Positions 61,363 to 64,000 of a stretch of 64,000 nt of DNA are shown one piece after another. The notes beneath the pieces were generated by a model that searched no databases, was not told the origin of the DNA, and saw nothing but the letters and a program-made list of their open reading frames with translations. The translations under genes and the position numbers were made by a program. Every line of letters begins with the position of its first letter. Positions within the stretch are counted from its first letter, which is position 1. This DNA comes from Sanguibacter suaedae (GTDB lineage Bacteria > Actinomycetota > Actinomycetes > Actinomycetales > Cellulomonadaceae), in contig NZ_JAEINH010000001.1 of NCBI RefSeq assembly GCF_016342785.1, forward strand, positions 62,001-126,000. The letters are read 5' to 3'.

Positions 61363-63261
61363 ATGACCTCACGTGTTCCACCCGCATGGCTGCGTGCCGC
61401 CGGAGTCGGCACCCTCGCAGCCGGCGTCGTCCTGGCGCCCGGAGCACCGGCACTCGCAGACGAGGGCCCTGCAGGACCCAAGAACGTCATCATCCTCATC
61501 GGTGACGGCATGGGCTACAACCACATCGACGCCGCGAGCCTCTACGAGCACGGCGCCACCTACAAGCAGGTGTCCGTCGACCCGTCGGCCGGCACCGTCG
61601 AGGCGCTCCCCGGGACCCCGTCCCAGGTCTTCGAGCACTTCCCCGTCCAGGTCGCGATGTCCACGCACTCCGCGAACGGGCGCGCCGAGTACGACCCGGC
61701 GAAGGCGTGGGCCGACTTCTCGTGGGTCGCGGAGGGCGCGACGGACTCCGCAGCGGCGGGCACCGCCCTCGCCACGGGCGTGAAGACCAACAACGGCAAC
61801 CTCGGCGTCGACCCGGGAGGCGCGCCGGTGAAGAACGTCGCCGAGCGCGCCTCCGAGGTCGGCAAGGCCACCGGTGTGGTCTCGTCCGTGCAGTTCAGCC
61901 ACGCGACGCCCGCGTCGTGGGGCGCGCACACCTCGAGCCGCAACAACCTCCACGACATCAGCGACCAGATGCTCTCGGGGTCCCTCGACGTCATCATGGG
62001 CGCCGGTCACCCCATGTTCGACGACGACCACCAGCCGCTGGCGACGCCACGCTTCGACTACCTGTCCGAGCAGGGCTGGAACGCCCTCAGCGACGGGCAG
62101 ACGCCGTTCACGTTCGTCGAGGACAAGGCCGACTTCGAGGCCGTCGCCGCAGGTGAGGTCGTGCCGGAGAAGCTCTTCGGGCTCGTCCAGGTCGCGTCGA
62201 CCCTCCAGCAGGCGCGCGCGGGCGACGAGGAGGGGCTCCTCCCCGGCGAGGCCCCGCTGAACGACGTCCCGAGCCTCCAGACCCTCACGGAGGGCGCGCT
62301 CAACGTCCTCGAGCAGGACGAGGACGGCCTCTTCCTCATGGTCGAGGGCGGCGCGATCGACTGGACGGGTCACGCCAACCAGACGACGCGCAACATCGAG
62401 GAGACGCTCGAGTTCAACCGCGCCGTCGAGTCCGTCGTCGAGTGGGTCGAGACGGAGAGCAGCTGGGAGGAGACCCTGGTCATCGTCACGGCGGACCACG
62501 AGACCGGGTATCTCGACGGTGCCTCGTCGGACCCGAGCTGGACGCCGATCACGGGATCCAAGGGCCAGCTGCCCACCCAGGGCTGGTACTCGGGGAACCA
62601 CACGAACCAGCTCGTGCCGCTGTACGCCAAGGGTGCGTCGTCCGACCTCCTCGCGTCGTACGCCGTGGGGCAGGACCCCGTCCGCGGCGCCTACCTCGAC
62701 AACGTCGACGTGGCGCGGCTCGCGTTCGAGACCTGGGGCTTCGAGGACGAGCCCGACGCGTCGGGCATCGAGGTCCGGGCGACCGTCCCCGAGCAGGGTG
62801 AGGTCGAGGGTAGCCTCACCATGACGATCGCCGGCGCCCAGGAGGGCGTGACGCTCTCCGGCGGCGAGAACGTCGGTGACCGGCTGCGCTTCACGGGCAA
62901 GCTCCCCACGGTGTCCGTGACGGACTCGCGCTCCAACGACGCCGCGGGCCAGGGCGGCTGGGCCGTGTCCGGTCAGTCGGGCGACCTCACGGCCGCCGCG
63001 CAGACCATCCGCGCGACGCACCTCGGGTGGACCCCGGGCCTGCTCACCACGAAGCCGGGCGTCGCTCCCGGGTCGAAGGTCAAGCCGGTCCTCTCGGGCG
63101 GCGAGGGGCTCGCCACGCCGGCCACGCTCGCGTCCGCGACGACGGAGGGCCGCTTCGGCACGACCGACATGACCGCGGAGCTCGCTCTCGAGGTGCCGGT
63201 CGACACCCGGGCGGGTGACTACTCCGGGACGCTCACCGTCTCGCTGTTCCCCGTCGACTGA
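61363..63261 (+). CDS. Secreted alkaline phosphatase with WxL-like C-terminal domain
   Basis: The 632-residue protein has a signal peptide (about 1-32, ending APALADE), then an alkaline phosphatase domain with IGDGMGYNH (metal Asp about 47), nucleophile GATDSAAAGTALATG (Ser about 127), DWTGHANQ (about 332) and TADHETGYLDG (about 376). From about 475 a separate beta-rich domain follows (EGSLTMTIAG..., GWAVSGQSGDLTA, THLGWTPGLL, terminal YSGTLTVSLF), resembling WxL surface-binding domains. GGGGAG precedes the ATG. The tandem repeats upstream point to phosphate-starvation control. Confidence 0.9.
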   Translation: MTSRVPPAWLRAAGVGTLAAGVVLAPGAPALADEGPAGPKNVIILIGDGMGYNHIDAASLYEHGATYKQVSVDPSAGTVEALPGTPSQVFEHFPVQVAMSTHSANGRAEYDPAKAWADFSWVAEGATDSAAAGTALATGVKTNNGNLGVDPGGAPVKNVAERASEVGKATGVVSSVQFSHATPASWGAHTSSRNNLHDISDQMLSGSLDVIMGAGHPMFDDDHQPLATPRFDYLSEQGWNALSDGQTPFTFVEDKADFEAVAAGEVVPEKLFGLVQVASTLQQARAGDEEGLLPGEAPLNDVPSLQTLTEGALNVLEQDEDGLFLMVEGGAIDWTGHANQTTRNIEETLEFNRAVESVVEWVETESSWEETLVIVTADHETGYLDGASSDPSWTPITGSKGQLPTQGWYSGNHTNQLVPLYAKGASSDLLASYAVGQDPVRGAYLDNVDVARLAFETWGFEDEPDASGIEVRATVPEQGEVEGSLTMTIAGAQEGVTLSGGENVGDRLRFTGKLPTVSVTDSRSNDAAGQGGWAVSGQSGDLTAAAQTIRATHLGWTPGLLTTKPGVAPGSKVKPVLSGGEGLATPATLASATTEGRFGTTDMTAELALEVPVDTRAGDYSGTLTVSLFPVD

Positions 63262-63348
63262 CGACCCACCGGGGCCGGTCGGGCGATGCCCGGCCGGCCC
63301 CGGCCTCGTCCCAGAGCTCCCTGCCCGCCCTCCCACGGAAGACACGAC

Positions 63349-64000
63349 ATGCGCGTCACACACCTCGTCCCCGCCCTCCTGATCGCCGCCGTCGCCTGGG
63401 GCACGCCCCCCGCGCCGGCCGCCGCGGAGGAGGACACCTCCCGCACGACGTGGGCCGTCGAGCCCGCGAACGCCGACGGCCCGGACTCGCGCGTCTCGGT
63501 GCGCACCGAGCTCGTCCCGGGCGCGACCGTCGTCGAGCACGTCGCCGTGACCAACTACTCCGCGCAGGAGACGACCTTCGACGTGTACGCGAGCGACGGC
63601 GTCGTCACCGCGGACGGCCAGTTCGACCTCCTGCCCGCAGGGACGCCGCCCGAGGACGCCGGCGCGTGGATGTCCGTGGGCGACGCGGGCCCCGGCGAGA
63701 CCGTGCAGGTGGTGGTCGGCCCGGAGGCGACCGTGACCGTGCCGGTCGGGATCACCGTCCCCGAGGACGCCACGCCCGGTGACCACCCGGCGGGCGTCGT
63801 CGCGTCCGTCTCCCGCGACCCGGGCGAGGAGAGCGTGACGTTCGACGCCCGCGTGGGCGTCCGCATGCACCTGCGCGTGTCCGGCGACCTCGAACCGACG
63901 CTCGCCCTCACCGACGTCGAGACCACCTACTCGCCCTCGTGGCTGCCGTGGCGGCCGGGTACCCTGACGATCGACTACGCGGTGGAGAACACCGGCAACG
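63349..64000 (+). CDS. DUF916-like (WxL-interacting) secreted protein, 3' end outside window
   Basis: Open from ATG 63349 to the window edge, 217 codons seen. A signal peptide (LVPALLIAAVAWGTPPAPAAA) is followed by WAVEPANADGPDSRVSVRTE and paired beta-sandwich motifs (VEHVAVTNYSAQETTFDVYA, PVGITVPEDATPGDHPAGVV), as in DUF916 proteins that bind WxL domains and peptidoglycan. It follows the phosphatase by 87 bases in the same direction and probably anchors it. The missing C-terminus should hold a membrane anchor. Confidence 0.82.
   Translation, partial: MRVTHLVPALLIAAVAWGTPPAPAAAEEDTSRTTWAVEPANADGPDSRVSVRTELVPGATVVEHVAVTNYSAQETTFDVYASDGVVTADGQFDLLPAGTPPEDAGAWMSVGDAGPGETVQVVVGPEATVTVPVGITVPEDATPGDHPAGVVASVSRDPGEESVTFDARVGVRMHLRVSGDLEPTLALTDVETTYSPSWLPWRPGTLTIDYAVENTGN

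Overview
The window is very GC-rich (roughly 70% or more by eye), densely packed, with strong GC bias at third codon positions, many 4-base ATGA/GTGA overlaps, frequent GTG starts and a recurrent TAnnnT box 6-8 bases ahead of the start codon. Together with family content (mycothiol-type DinB-fold proteins, DUF2510, DUF6457, DUF6308, DUF6318, GH128, actinobacterial SpoIIE-type PP2C) this points to a high-GC actinobacterium, most likely Micrococcales of the Cellulomonadaceae/Promicromonosporaceae kind. No rRNA, tRNA, CRISPR array, transposase or prophage gene was seen.

Layout. 1-9 kb: end of a beta-lactamase-fold serine hydrolase, then a galactoside utilisation locus: a GH42 beta-galactosidase divergent from a sugar ABC importer (binding lipoprotein and two permeases, no ATPase) and a LacI-type regulator, with two copies of one palindromic operator in the shared promoter region. 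9-14.7 kb: a two-domain extradiol-type VOC protein, an FMN-family oxidase, two mycothiol-isomerase-like proteins divergent from an HxlR regulator, and an overlapping molybdenum cofactor operon (moeA, mobA, DUF6457). 14.7-29.8 kb: a UvrA-like double ABC ATPase, a CPBP membrane protease, a PAS/GAF/PP2C phosphatase with an amino-acid permease, a GntR-regulated membrane protein operon, an ECF sigma factor fused through a membrane anchor to a GH128 glycosidase, an MFS carrier, a PfkB kinase, SurE, DsbA-like, DoxX-like and DUF2510 proteins. 30-35 kb: heme oxygenase, three tandem AIM24 genes, and a secreted GH16 enzyme with a tandem C-terminal repeat.

35-55 kb is the most accessory-looking part. It holds a Wadjet/MksBEF-type SMC operon (jetA, jetB, jetC) that lacks the nuclease gene jetD, divergent from an ADP-ribosylglycohydrolase-like protein carrying a C-terminal zinc ribbon; a manganese catalase with a small acidic protein; an alcohol dehydrogenase with an epimerase; a 3.35-kb segment bounded by two related 68-base palindromes that carries a DUF6318 lipoprotein, a PKD-domain secreted protein, an SRA-HNH type IV restriction-like nuclease, a frameshifted gene and an unusually AT-rich patch; a TetR-controlled alpha/beta hydrolase; and a class II Fic protein whose promoter is bracketed by an inverted repeat.

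55-64 kb: an LLM flavin monooxygenase sharing an operator-like motif with the VOC gene at 9.7 kb, a DUF6308 protein, two alpha/beta hydrolases, an ABC exporter pair, and a phosphate-type locus in which four tandem 11-base repeats (a probable PhoP box) precede an alkaline phosphatase that ends in a WxL-like surface domain, followed by a DUF916-like gene cut by the window edge.
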